From positions 8,594 to 19,210 of the forward strand of contig WVXJ01000138.1 in NCBI GenBank assembly GCA_011773575.1: a stretch of 10,617 nucleotides of DNA. Direction: 5' to 3'. The notes beneath the pieces are model-generated. The model was not told the origin of the DNA. It did not search any database and saw only the letters and a list, made by a program, of their open reading frames with translations. The position numbers were made by a program, and so were the translations under genes. How positions within the stretch are numbered: the stretch's first letter is position 1; every line of letters starts with the position of its first letter. Positions 1-7,608 of the stretch are shown here, piece after piece. The DNA comes from Armatimonadota bacterium (GTDB lineage Bacteria > Armatimonadota > Hebobacteria > Hebobacterales > WVXJ01).

Positions 1-411
1 AAACAGCGCAGCACATCACTTGAAGCCGCAGCAAGAAACGAGGGGATGCGCGACTTCCTTGAGAAGCAACGCGGCGCTGAAGTTGTCGGCGATGAGTTGA
101 TCTATAAGGTCAATGAAATCTCCCTTCCCGTCAAGTCTCTCACTCCTGCCCAGCGCGCCGCCCTCGAAAACCTGATTGTGGAGTGGGGGAAGGAATATGT
201 GGGAACACCGGATGAGGACCTGCTCGTTAGTTGGTACAAGATGGGTGCCAAAGAAGACCTTTCAAATGTCACAATTCGATTTGCAGCCATGGGTCATATA
301 GTCAGCCTGTGGTATCAGATCCGCACCATGAGTGACCAAAAGATTGACCAAGGGACTACCAGAAGGACAGGGGTCTTCGGTGGTAGGATATCGGAATTTG
401 CACAACTTTAG
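1..411 (+). CDS. 3' end of an unrecognised gene (partial)
   Basis: The reading frame is open from the first base of the window and stops with TAG at 409-411, so at least 136 residues of a longer protein are visible. A Met codon at 46 is internal and has no clear ribosome binding site, so the true start is probably outside the window. The visible part is soluble, with no membrane segment, signal peptide or Cys/His cluster. It has a helical-looking stretch (SLTPAQRAALENLIVEWGKE) and ends in a Gly/Arg-rich tail (TRRTGVFGGRISEFAQL). I do not recognise a family. It lies 12 bases upstream of permease 1 on the same strand, so it could share a transcript with the export operon. The short tail and the lack of recognisable domains also leave open that it is the remnant of an unrelated gene. 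Confidence 0.55.
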   Translation, partial: KQRSTSLEAAARNEGMRDFLEKQRGAEVVGDELIYKVNEISLPVKSLTPAQRAALENLIVEWGKEYVGTPDEDLLVSWYKMGAKEDLSNVTIRFAAMGHIVSLWYQIRTMSDQKIDQGTTRRTGVFGGRISEFAQL

Positions 412-423
412 GATAAGAAACCA

Positions 424-2910
424 ATGAGTGACATATTTGCTTCCGCCTGGCTGGCAGTAAGAAGACACCGCCTGCGCTCTGTGCTGGCGATTGCCGGTGT
501 GGCCATCGGCGTGTGTGCGCTCACCTCCATCATGTCGGTGGAAAAATCCTGGCGCAACGCAGTAATTGATTTCTTTGCTCCCATGGACCTGGAGACCGTG
601 CGGGTCACCATCCCCGCCGGGGAGAGCAACTGGCGGGAACAAGGTTTCTCGAAAGCTCCTATCGAGATAGTTGATGCGCGTCTCATTGAAGCGGAATGTT
701 CCGAGGTCCAATCCGCCACATTCATGACCTGCGCGGTGGTTCGTGTGGAGACCGCAGATTCCGCCCTCAATGTGGCCATCCGCGCGGTGGAATCCGATTT
801 CATGCGGACCCTGCCTGACGAAATCCGCGAGGGACGTGTCTTCACCGAAGAAGAGAGCGCCTCTCGCGCTGCGGTGTGCATGCTTTCTCTCGAGGCCTGG
901 GTGTGGTTGTTCGGAGACCGGCCTGCCGTCGGAGAAGATATTCGCATCGCGGGAGAGCGCTTCAAGGTAATCGGAATCATCGCCGGCAACAAACACGCAA
1001 ACATCGGATCCCGTGCCGCATATATACCTTTGACCTGGCGGCGCAGGCTGAAGAGTTGGCGGGGCGGTTCCGCGACACCTGAAGTCTTTGCCCGCGCCCA
1101 GGACCCGAAGGCCGCTGTCACTCAGATTGAGAAACTAATGCGAGAACAGGTGGGTGGAGACGGCTCCCGCCCCTTCACTAGATCTTTGTGGCGCAAGCGG
1201 GAGGTGGCATTGAATTCCCGCACCCGCGCCACTCTCTACAGCGGGCTCGCCGGATTATGCGCGCTGCTGGCCGCCGGTATCGGGATTGCCGCCATGTTGT
1301 TTGTCTCCGTCGCGGAGCGCTCACGAGAAATCGGCATCTGCCGCGCCCTGGGTGCAGTGCGGGGACATATATACGGTGAATACGTGTTGACCGCGGCAAT
1401 CATCGCCGCGCTGGGTGGATTCCTGGGCGCGCTGGTGGGCATACCCGCGGCTGCGGCCGGAGCCTTCGCCTCTCGCTGGCAGCCGGTTTTTGATCCAGTC
1501 GGCGGAGCCACGCTCATGTACGAGAGCACAGGCCTTCCGGAGTTCTCCGAGATCGCCCTCAGTGTCTCCTGGGAGGCTATTGCGATTGCTTTCGCTCTCG
1601 CTCTGATAACAGGTGTCCTGGCTGCTCTCGCCCCCGCCTCGGAGGCGGCCGGTATTGACCCGGCGAAGGCGATTGCACAGCGCGCCGGAACCCGCGGCAC
1701 CCTGAGAAAAGCGCTCACCTGTATCCAGGTGGCCTTCGGCGTGCTGGTTCTGATTGTGCTGACCTCCTACTTCACTGTGATGCAGAGCGAAGAGAAGGCA
1801 GAGGCGCGTACCATGCTGGGCCAGGATCGGGTCTCCGCCCTCGCCGACCCCATCGCGGCTTTGCGTAAACCCGTCTCCCGGCAATACCTACATGGCTGTA
1901 GAGACGCGCTGGCACAGGTGGTTGCCACACCGGAGAAGTGGGCCTCCCTGCAAAAACAAACCCCTCTTCTCAGCGAGCTGGCTCCTGTGGTGCCGTTGTA
2001 CCTTACTGCAGAACGGGGCGGCCGTACAGCCGATGCAGCGCGGGTCATCTTCACCACCGCGGAGGCATTCTCTTATGATCCTCAACTGAAAGGCGAAAGT
2101 ATGCAGCGGGCGGTAGGTGCATTTCGCAGAAATGAAGCTGCCGCGGTCATTAGTCCCGGACTTAGAGAGAAGCTCTTTGGTGACAGAGATCCGGTGGGGG
2201 AGACAATTAGTATTGCGGGGCAGAAACTGATCGTTGCAGCTGTGCGAGAGGACCCGATTGGATACTCGTCAAGCGGTGCGGCCTGGGCGCCATTGGTGTT
2301 CTACGAACCACTGAAACACCGCGCCATCCGAGGAGGAAATATCCTCGATATCTTCATGGAAGTGCGTGTTGACGGCCGGCCCCTGGACGAACTGCGATAC
2401 GCAGAATCCGCCGCGCAACTACGTGACGCCCTGCTGCCGATGATGCCGGAGAAGTATCGCGTCGGTATCAAGATGAGCGAGTACATCCCGGAAACCACCA
2501 AGCAATTCATCTTTCAACACAAGGCCGCCGCCGCCCGCGGCGCGGTGGGGGCTTTGGCGGTGCTCCTCGTCGCGCTCATCGGGCTTGCCAATATGTTGTT
2601 GGTTTCAGTGCATGACGCAGTACACGAGATAGGTTTGCGGCGCGCATCAGGCGCACAGCGCTCTGATATCGTACAGCACTTCCTCTCCGAGGGAGTGCTG
2701 CTGAGTGCGCTGGGAGTAGTCTGTGGTGTGCTGGCGGGAATCCTTGTCTGTTGGCTGACCCGCTCCCGGGCGGGCCTGCCCATCTTCGTGTCCATGTTCT
2801 GGGTCGCCGCGGGAGCGGTTGCCACCATTACCGCGGGTGCGCTCATTTCTCTGTTCCCCGCGCTGGTGGCCTCCCGCATCCAACCCGTGGAGGCCCTGCA
2901 CTACGAATAG
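424..2910 (+). CDS. ABC transporter permease 1, double MacB_PCD/FtsX type
   Basis: Inner-membrane permease of a MacB-like (type VII) ABC exporter, 828 residues, about twice the length of a single FtsX-type permease. The first half has a membrane helix at about residues 18-37 after a basic N-terminus (RRHRLRS), a periplasmic core domain at about 40-265, and a helix at 272-295. The coupling motif ERSREIGICRALGA (298-311) follows, then helices near 322-345 and 384-405, ending in the FtsX-type tail IDPAKAIA. The second half repeats this: helix 431-451, periplasmic domain 455-700, helix 705-728, coupling motif HEIGLRRASGA (734-744), helices near 755-778 and 790-812, and the C-terminal signature RIQPVEALHYE. 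The ATG lies 12 bases after the preceding stop with a weak AGGA upstream. In MacB such permeases transmit ATP-driven movement to the periplasm (mechanotransmission) rather than forming a channel through the membrane. By length, one polypeptide could replace a MacB dimer. Substrate unknown. Confidence 0.92.
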   Translation: MSDIFASAWLAVRRHRLRSVLAIAGVAIGVCALTSIMSVEKSWRNAVIDFFAPMDLETVRVTIPAGESNWREQGFSKAPIEIVDARLIEAECSEVQSATFMTCAVVRVETADSALNVAIRAVESDFMRTLPDEIREGRVFTEEESASRAAVCMLSLEAWVWLFGDRPAVGEDIRIAGERFKVIGIIAGNKHANIGSRAAYIPLTWRRRLKSWRGGSATPEVFARAQDPKAAVTQIEKLMREQVGGDGSRPFTRSLWRKREVALNSRTRATLYSGLAGLCALLAAGIGIAAMLFVSVAERSREIGICRALGAVRGHIYGEYVLTAAIIAALGGFLGALVGIPAAAAGAFASRWQPVFDPVGGATLMYESTGLPEFSEIALSVSWEAIAIAFALALITGVLAALAPASEAAGIDPAKAIAQRAGTRGTLRKALTCIQVAFGVLVLIVLTSYFTVMQSEEKAEARTMLGQDRVSALADPIAALRKPVSRQYLHGCRDALAQVVATPEKWASLQKQTPLLSELAPVVPLYLTAERGGRTADAARVIFTTAEAFSYDPQLKGESMQRAVGAFRRNEAAAVISPGLREKLFGDRDPVGETISIAGQKLIVAAVREDPIGYSSSGAAWAPLVFYEPLKHRAIRGGNILDIFMEVRVDGRPLDELRYAESAAQLRDALLPMMPEKYRVGIKMSEYIPETTKQFIFQHKAAAARGAVGALAVLLVALIGLANMLLVSVHDAVHEIGLRRASGAQRSDIVQHFLSEGVLLSALGVVCGVLAGILVCWLTRSRAGLPIFVSMFWVAAGAVATITAGALISLFPALVASRIQPVEALHYE

Positions 2911-2920
2911 GAGAGAAGAA

Positions 2921-4156
2921 ATGAGAGGAACTTGGCTTCGCATATTTGGACTTTTAGTATTTGTAGCCGCTATTGCAGTAGTGGGCGGCTGGTGGATGAT
3001 GCGCGGACAGGGCGGGCAAATCTCTCTCCCGGAGCCCACTGAGCCCGCGCAGGCGGAGACGATAGCCGAAGAACCGAAACACTTGTCCCTGCCCAAGATT
3101 GATCCCAACAAACTCACATATCCGGGCATCATAGAGCCCTATGAAAGCGTGCCCGTGAGCGCCAAACTCACCGCCAATATCGCCTCCCTCAAAGTGCGAG
3201 ATGGGAGTGTGGTCAGGAAGGGTGAACTGCTTTGTGTCCTGGACGATACCGAGATTCGCCAACAGATAGATTCCGCCCGCCTCATCCACATGCAGGCCCA
3301 GGAGACACTTCGCCGCGCCCGGGAGACGCGTGCCGCGGAGGCCGAGCGAGAGACACTTAACCTCTCTACCGCGGAACTGGAGTTGGAGAGTTATCGCAAG
3401 GAGAGCCGGCTTCAATTGGAAGAAGCGCGTGCCTGCTTGGAACGCGCCCAAAAGGAACTCGCTGACTATGAGGCCCTCTATGAAGCAAAGTCGGTTTCCG
3501 CGGACGAAGTGCGCCTCAAGCGGGAGGAGGTAGAGGATGCAACCCGTGATTATGAGCAGAGACAGGCATCGGTGGAAGTGGGTATGTCCTCGAGAGAACA
3601 GCGTGTGGAGCAGGCGCGCCTCGATATCCAGACAGAGTCTGTATCAGAGCAAGACCTCAAGGCCTATGAACTTTCCATAGCCAATGCCCGCGCGGAATTG
3701 GACGAACGAGAAGGCCGGCTCGACGATACCCGGATAACCGCTCCCATCAGCGGCACGGTGACCGTTATTTCCCGTACTCAAACCTCAGCCAGGATGATGC
3801 CAGGCGAGAGTGCGGAGGTGCTGGGGCCGGGGGTGCGGGTATATGAAGGCGATCCGTTCCTGGAGATTGCCGCCACTGACCGCGCCTGTGTGCGCATCGA
3901 AGTGGACGAGACTGATGTCGGCCGTATCCAGGTCGGCACGAAAGCGGAAATCAGCGGAGATGCTTTTGTAGATCGAAAACTCGACGGAGAGGTTGCAGAG
4001 ATTCAGATCGCAGGCCGTAGAGCCGGACAGGGAGTGAGCCTCTTCCCGGTGACAGTGCTCATAACCTCGCCACTGGAAAAGGTGCGGATGGGTATGACCG
4101 CCGATGTAACATTGCAGCTGGTAGAATTGGAGGAGCCGGAGGAAGGACATGAGTAA
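2921..4156 (+). CDS. MacA-like periplasmic membrane fusion protein (HlyD family)
   Basis: Periplasmic adaptor that would link the permeases to an outer-membrane channel, 411 residues. The start at 2921 is chosen because AGGAGA (2909-2914) lies just upstream and translation opens with a typical N-terminal anchor. The frame stays open upstream to an ATG at 2819, but that would overlap permease 1 by 92 bases and puts an Arg/Pro-rich stretch before the anchor. Order of parts: membrane anchor (7-25); a Glu/Pro-rich linker; first lipoyl half-motif with VRDGSVVRKGELLCVLDD (92-109); a long charged coiled-coil hairpin (about 114-268); second lipoyl half-motif RITAPISGTV (271-280); a beta-barrel domain (about 321-398, including VRIEVDETDVGRIQVG and GMTADV). 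There is no lipobox, so it is anchored by the helix. The acidic tail (VELEEPEEGHE) overlaps the next small ORF. Its place between two permeases suggests it serves both. Confidence 0.93.
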   Translation: MRGTWLRIFGLLVFVAAIAVVGGWWMMRGQGGQISLPEPTEPAQAETIAEEPKHLSLPKIDPNKLTYPGIIEPYESVPVSAKLTANIASLKVRDGSVVRKGELLCVLDDTEIRQQIDSARLIHMQAQETLRRARETRAAEAERETLNLSTAELELESYRKESRLQLEEARACLERAQKELADYEALYEAKSVSADEVRLKREEVEDATRDYEQRQASVEVGMSSREQRVEQARLDIQTESVSEQDLKAYELSIANARAELDEREGRLDDTRITAPISGTVTVISRTQTSARMMPGESAEVLGPGVRVYEGDPFLEIAATDRACVRIEVDETDVGRIQVGTKAEISGDAFVDRKLDGEVAEIQIAGRRAGQGVSLFPVTVLITSPLEKVRMGMTADVTLQLVELEEPEEGHE

Positions 4157-4256
4157 CCTGGAGATTGACCGCAGCCGAGCGGTTATATGTGCCTTGATTC
4201 CCAGACTATCAGCAATGCCATCTTGCGAAGAAAAGACTCAACCCCTGGTTGGCTAA
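4149..4256 (+). CDS. Small 35-residue ORF overlapping the fusion protein stop
   Basis: ATG at 4149 sits inside the last codons of the fusion protein gene (ATGAGTAA overlap, 8 bases), 6 bases after a strong GGAGG (4138-4142). This is the arrangement of a translationally coupled operon gene. The product begins MSNLEIDRSRAVICALIPRL, has two Cys and ends QPLVG before TAA (4254-4256). No domain is recognised. It could be a small real protein, a leader peptide controlling permease 2, or the stump of a lost gene. The beginning MSNLEI resembles how many ABC ATPases start, but it diverges at once, so that link is only a guess. The strong start signals are seen directly; expression is inferred. Confidence 0.35.
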   Translation: MSNLEIDRSRAVICALIPRLSAMPSCEEKTQPLVG

Positions 4257-4265
4257 TCACAGGGG
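4239..4265 (+). promoter_or_regulatory. Hairpin(s) before the permease 2 ribosome binding site
   Basis: CCCCTG (4242-4247) and CAGGGG (4260-4265) form a 6-base-pair stem whose 12-base loop contains the stop codon of the small upstream ORF. A competing hairpin, CAACC-CCT-GGTTG (4239-4251), uses the same bases. The ribosome binding site GGAGG (4269-4273) of permease 2 starts four bases after the stem. A ribosome finishing the small ORF would open both stems, so the geometry allows translational coupling. No T-run follows, so it is not a Rho-independent terminator. The pairing is seen; the regulatory role is inference. Confidence 0.3.
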
Positions 4266-4280
4266 GCTGGAGGAATCAAG

Positions 4281-6842
4281 ATGAAAGACACTGCATCACT
4301 TGCCTGGCAGGCGCTTTGGCGACATAAGTTGCGCGGATTGCTGGCAATTGCGGGTGTGGCCATCGGCATCACCGCCATCACGGGGATCATCTCCGCGGAG
4401 GCTTCCTGGGCAAAGGCGCTTGAGGAAACCTTCGCTCAACTGGGAGTGACGAAGGTCGCCGTCAATCCTCCTGCGGCCGATGCAGAAGCCATGCGCCGAA
4501 ACCTCACATTGGATGATACTGATGCCATCCGTGATTCGTGCTCATTGGCGAGATCTGTGGTTCCGGTGAGTTGGGCGCGCTTGGGGATCAAGGTGGGAAG
4601 CCAAGTCTCCTCCTGGACGGTGAAAGCGGCCGGGCTGGGGATTGAAGAGGCCTGCGGCATCGAAATGCTTGCAGGACGGCCCCTGAGGAAAGCGGACTTG
4701 GAGGGCAAGTCTCCTGTCTGCTTGGTGGCTGCATCGCTGATTGATAGGGACTTTGCCGGCGTGGATCCCGTGGGGCAGATCCTGCGTATCGGCGGCCGCG
4801 CCTTCACGGTGGTGGGAGTGTTCCACGATAAGAGCGGGAACCATTCTTACCGGCGGGCGATGGTGGGCGAGCGCGCAGAAATATATATTCCGATCACCAC
4901 CGCGCAGCGCATCCCGCAATTGAACGGAGTACACAAGATCATAGTGGAGGCGGATGACCAAGCGGGAGCGGCGACACAGATCAACACGCTGATGCGCACC
5001 AATCTGCGTGCGAAAGCAGATGCCGAGTTCACCGAATCCGCTGCTACGATGAGACAAGCCGCGCTGCGCTCACGTCATCGAGTTTCACTTTTCATCGGAC
5101 TCGCCGGCATTCTCGCCCTGCTCGTCGCTGGTATGGGAGTGGCTAATATCCTGTTCGTCTCCGTCACTGAGCGCAGCCGGGAAATCGGGCTGCGTCGCGC
5201 CTGCGGCGCAAGCGCCTCGGTTATCGCCTGGCAATTCCTCGCCGAATCAGTCTTCTTATGTCTGGTTGGAGCCGTCGTAGGTATGGGCGCGGCGTTCGCG
5301 TTGACCCGCGGTTTCTTCGCGGTTGCGTTCCCGGATCAACTTGGGGCAGATAACCCCATCTATTCGACAGGTCCGCAGCAACTCGCCACCTTCCAACTTC
5401 CCGGCGCAGCACCGGAGTTGGCGTGGTCGGCACTGCTGGTCGCCGCGGCCGTCGCTGTGCTCACCGGTTTGCTCGCCGGCTTTCAGCCCGCATTGGCGGC
5501 GGCACAGATCCCTCCCGCCGAGGCAATACGCAGTAATCCGGTTCCGCGCTATCAACTGCGCAGCGCGCTGACGGTGTTGCAGTTGACCTTGGGAGTTGCG
5601 GCGGTTCTGTTACTCGTTTCTTTCTATGAAGGACGCGTGAGGACCGAGTTGACCGCAATGCGGGAGAGCCAGAGTTCAGATGTCGTGAGGCTGCAATTTG
5701 CAGAGGAGCTGCCGGGTTATTTGCCGAATAACAGTCTTCCCGCAATACACACGGGTTTGAGCGAGATCACAAGACTCCTGCAGAGACCGGATGAGTTTCG
5801 CGGCCTCCTGGAAGAGTTGACGCTATTCTCATATTTAGACCCTCGCATGCAGACCCAGGTGAAGGTACACGCCGGCGCAACCTATCTCAAGATCGACGGC
5901 GAACTGCCGTCAGTGTGCGGCACCGTGCCGAACTCTCTGAACATAGACATCGCCCACGCTCGCGAAGCTGATATGTTGCCCGAAGGAGCCGGTGAGTTGA
6001 TGGCGGAAGGGGCTTTCTTCTCTGACCGTGACTTGGATGAGGCGCGCAGAGTCTGTGTGCTGCCTCATTCAGTGGCGACGAGCCTCTTCGGGTCCGGCAG
6101 TCCGGTTGGCAGGACGGTGACAATCGCGAGACGGCACTTCGAGGTGACCGGTGTGTTGTCGCCTTGGGTCGAGAAAGCGGGAGAGGTGTTCTTTCACACC
6201 CCGCGAAAACAGTTCTCCATCCTCATCCCCGCCACTACCTTTGCGCGGGAGATATATGACTTTCCGGACATGATGGACTGCCACCGCGATATGTGGGTTT
6301 GGGTTATCTTGCGCGCGAAAGATGTGATGCAGGGGCCGGCCGCCATGCTCCAACTGGAATCTGCACTGGAGTCTCGCTTGCGCCTGCCCAAACATATCCA
6401 ACTGTATCCACAAGGCAGTCTGGTGGCTGCTGTCGATCTCGCCCACCGGCAGCGATGGGCGGAGCTGCGTGCCGGTGCAGGGGGTTTGGCCGCGCTCTTG
6501 ATCGCCATCGTGGGCTTGGTCAATATGCTGCTCGTCTCTGTACATGAGAGCGTCCGTGAAGTGGGCCTGCGGCGCGCGCTTGGCGCTCTCCGGAGCCAAA
6601 TCGGTTTGCATTTCATACGGGAAGGCGCGCTGCTGGCTGTAATCGGGACTGCCTGTGGAGTGATTCTCAGCCTGTTTGCTTCTCACTGGCTCGCGGGTCT
6701 TGTCGATCTGCCGACACATCTGCCGCTTAGGTGGATCTTGCTCTCAGGATTCGGCGCCATACTCGCCGGTTCACTTGCTTCTTGCGGGCCCGCGCTGCGC
6801 GCGGCAAATATCCAACCTATAGAAGCTTTACGTTATGAATGA
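4281..6842 (+). CDS. ABC transporter permease 2, double MacB_PCD/FtsX type
   Basis: Second inner-membrane permease of the exporter, 853 residues, a clear paralogue of permease 1. The N-termini align closely (WRHKLRGLLAIAGVAIGI here, RRHRLRSVLAIAGVAIGV there). First half: helix 18-38, periplasmic domain about 42-265, helix 269-294, coupling motif ERSREIGLRRACGA (297-310), helices near 316-341 and 381-403, tail IPPAEAI. Second half: helix 428-447, periplasmic domain about 452-728, helix 732-754, coupling motif VREVGLRRALGA (758-769), helices near 781-800 and 818-838, and the C-terminal IQPIEALRYE. Each periplasmic half has the usual MacB core phrase, for example VDPVGQILRIGGRAFTVVGV (161-180) and SPVGRTVTIARRHFEVTGV (607-625). 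The start is set by GGAGG at 4269-4273, 7 bases before the ATG. It precedes the ATPase by 21 bases. It either pairs with permease 1 or forms a second complex with the shared ATPase; the sequence does not decide this. Confidence 0.92.
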   Translation: MKDTASLAWQALWRHKLRGLLAIAGVAIGITAITGIISAEASWAKALEETFAQLGVTKVAVNPPAADAEAMRRNLTLDDTDAIRDSCSLARSVVPVSWARLGIKVGSQVSSWTVKAAGLGIEEACGIEMLAGRPLRKADLEGKSPVCLVAASLIDRDFAGVDPVGQILRIGGRAFTVVGVFHDKSGNHSYRRAMVGERAEIYIPITTAQRIPQLNGVHKIIVEADDQAGAATQINTLMRTNLRAKADAEFTESAATMRQAALRSRHRVSLFIGLAGILALLVAGMGVANILFVSVTERSREIGLRRACGASASVIAWQFLAESVFLCLVGAVVGMGAAFALTRGFFAVAFPDQLGADNPIYSTGPQQLATFQLPGAAPELAWSALLVAAAVAVLTGLLAGFQPALAAAQIPPAEAIRSNPVPRYQLRSALTVLQLTLGVAAVLLLVSFYEGRVRTELTAMRESQSSDVVRLQFAEELPGYLPNNSLPAIHTGLSEITRLLQRPDEFRGLLEELTLFSYLDPRMQTQVKVHAGATYLKIDGELPSVCGTVPNSLNIDIAHAREADMLPEGAGELMAEGAFFSDRDLDEARRVCVLPHSVATSLFGSGSPVGRTVTIARRHFEVTGVLSPWVEKAGEVFFHTPRKQFSILIPATTFAREIYDFPDMMDCHRDMWVWVILRAKDVMQGPAAMLQLESALESRLRLPKHIQLYPQGSLVAAVDLAHRQRWAELRAGAGGLAALLIAIVGLVNMLLVSVHESVREVGLRRALGALRSQIGLHFIREGALLAVIGTACGVILSLFASHWLAGLVDLPTHLPLRWILLSGFGAILAGSLASCGPALRAANIQPIEALRYE

Positions 6843-6863
6843 AAGAATAAAAGGAGACTCACG

Positions 6864-7565
6864 ATGACAGAAGACTGGGTTAAATCTCTGATCAAACTAA
6901 AGGACATCAAGAAAACCTACATGATGGGCAAGGTTCCCGTTGATGCTTTGCGTGGGACCTCCATGGAAATCCAGGATGGAGAAATGGTGGCGATTATGGG
7001 GCCGTCGGGATCGGGCAAAACGACCCTGCTCAATATCATTGGGCTGCTTGACGCTCCCTCTGTGGGGTCCTACAGGCTGCAAGATGACGAAGTTGCCAAA
7101 CTTCCCGACCGGCGCCGCAGCCAACTTCGCAATAAGCGCTTCGGGTTCGTCTTCCAGGTCTATAATCTGCTTCCCCGGCTTACCGCAGTGGAGAATGTTA
7201 TGATTCCGTTGATTTACGGCGGTACGAAAAAAAGTGAGCGCCGCCCCCGCGCGGAAGCGGCACTCGAAGCCGTGGGTCTGGCGGACCGCGGCAATCATCG
7301 CCCCAGCGAACTCTCCGGTGGAGAGCAGCAGCGGGTCGCCATCGCCCGGGCGCTGGTCAACGAGCCTTCCGTGATTCTCGCGGATGAGCCCACCGGAAAC
7401 CTGGATAGCAAATCCGGCGCCGCCATTATGGATCTGCTTCAGGCGCTCCACAAAGAGCGCAAAGTGACCCTGGTGATGGTCACCCACGATCCCAACATCG
7501 CAGCCCGCGCCGAACGCACCGTGCACTTGCGAGACGGCCGCGTTGAGAACGCGGCGACACAGTAA
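6864..7565 (+). CDS. ABC transporter ATPase, LolD/MacB family
   Basis: Cytoplasmic nucleotide-binding subunit that powers the two permeases, 233 residues, normal for this family. All motifs are intact: Walker A GPSGSGKTT (46-54), Q-loop Gln98 in VFQVYNLLPRLTAVENV, a phrase typical of the LolD/MacB (type VII) branch, signature LSGGEQQ (150-156), Walker B VILADEP (170-176) with catalytic Glu175, D-loop GNLDS (178-182), and H-loop His209 in VMVTHD. The ATG follows AAGGAG (6851-6856) by 7 bases, 21 bases after permease 2, so it is the last core gene of the operon. It is the only ATPase in the window, so it should drive both permeases. The N-terminus carries about ten residues (MTEDWVKSLI) ahead of the first strand of the fold. 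Confidence 0.97.
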   Translation: MTEDWVKSLIKLKDIKKTYMMGKVPVDALRGTSMEIQDGEMVAIMGPSGSGKTTLLNIIGLLDAPSVGSYRLQDDEVAKLPDRRRSQLRNKRFGFVFQVYNLLPRLTAVENVMIPLIYGGTKKSERRPRAEAALEAVGLADRGNHRPSELSGGEQQRVAIARALVNEPSVILADEPTGNLDSKSGAAIMDLLQALHKERKVTLVMVTHDPNIAARAERTVHLRDGRVENAATQ

Positions 7566-7594
7566 CCATCATACACTCTTGCGAAAGCAGGCCC

Positions 7595-7601
7595 AAGGAG
7601 G
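7595..7601 (+). promoter_or_regulatory. Strong ribosome binding site fixing the TTG start of the photolyase
   Basis: AAGGAGG lies 7 bases before TTG at 7609-7611. The only upstream ATG in frame (7543) is inside the ATPase gene with no such site and would add 22 residues unlike the family. The site therefore decides the start. Confidence 0.8.
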
Positions 7602-7608
7602 AGATTCG

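Noticed and set aside
300..423. Possible promoter for the export operon just before permease 1
   Set aside because: TAGGAT-like boxes occur, but no -35 at proper spacing was found; transcription may start upstream of the window.
262..1121. Long open frames on the - strand opposite the start of permease 1
   Set aside because: They lie opposite a clearly coding + strand, have odd composition and no recognisable domain, and lack convincing ribosome binding sites; such frames are common in GC-rich DNA.
2819..2920. Upstream ATG start for the fusion protein
   Set aside because: It would overlap permease 1 by 92 bases and add an Arg/Pro-rich extension before the membrane anchor; ATG 2921 has the ribosome binding site and a normal N-terminus.
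4164..4190. Possible promoter before permease 2 (TTGACC with TTATAT)
   Set aside because: The spacer is only about 12 bases, too short for a sigma70 promoter, and no better pair was found in the gap.
6069..7526. Long - strand frames opposite the end of permease 2 and opposite the ATPase
   Set aside because: The + strand products carry intact family motifs throughout; the opposite-strand products resemble nothing known and are His/Arg/Gly-rich by codon mirroring.
7543..7608. ATG start of the photolyase inside the ATPase gene
   Set aside because: No good ribosome binding site and 22 extra residues that do not look like the family; TTG 7609 follows a perfect AAGGAGG.
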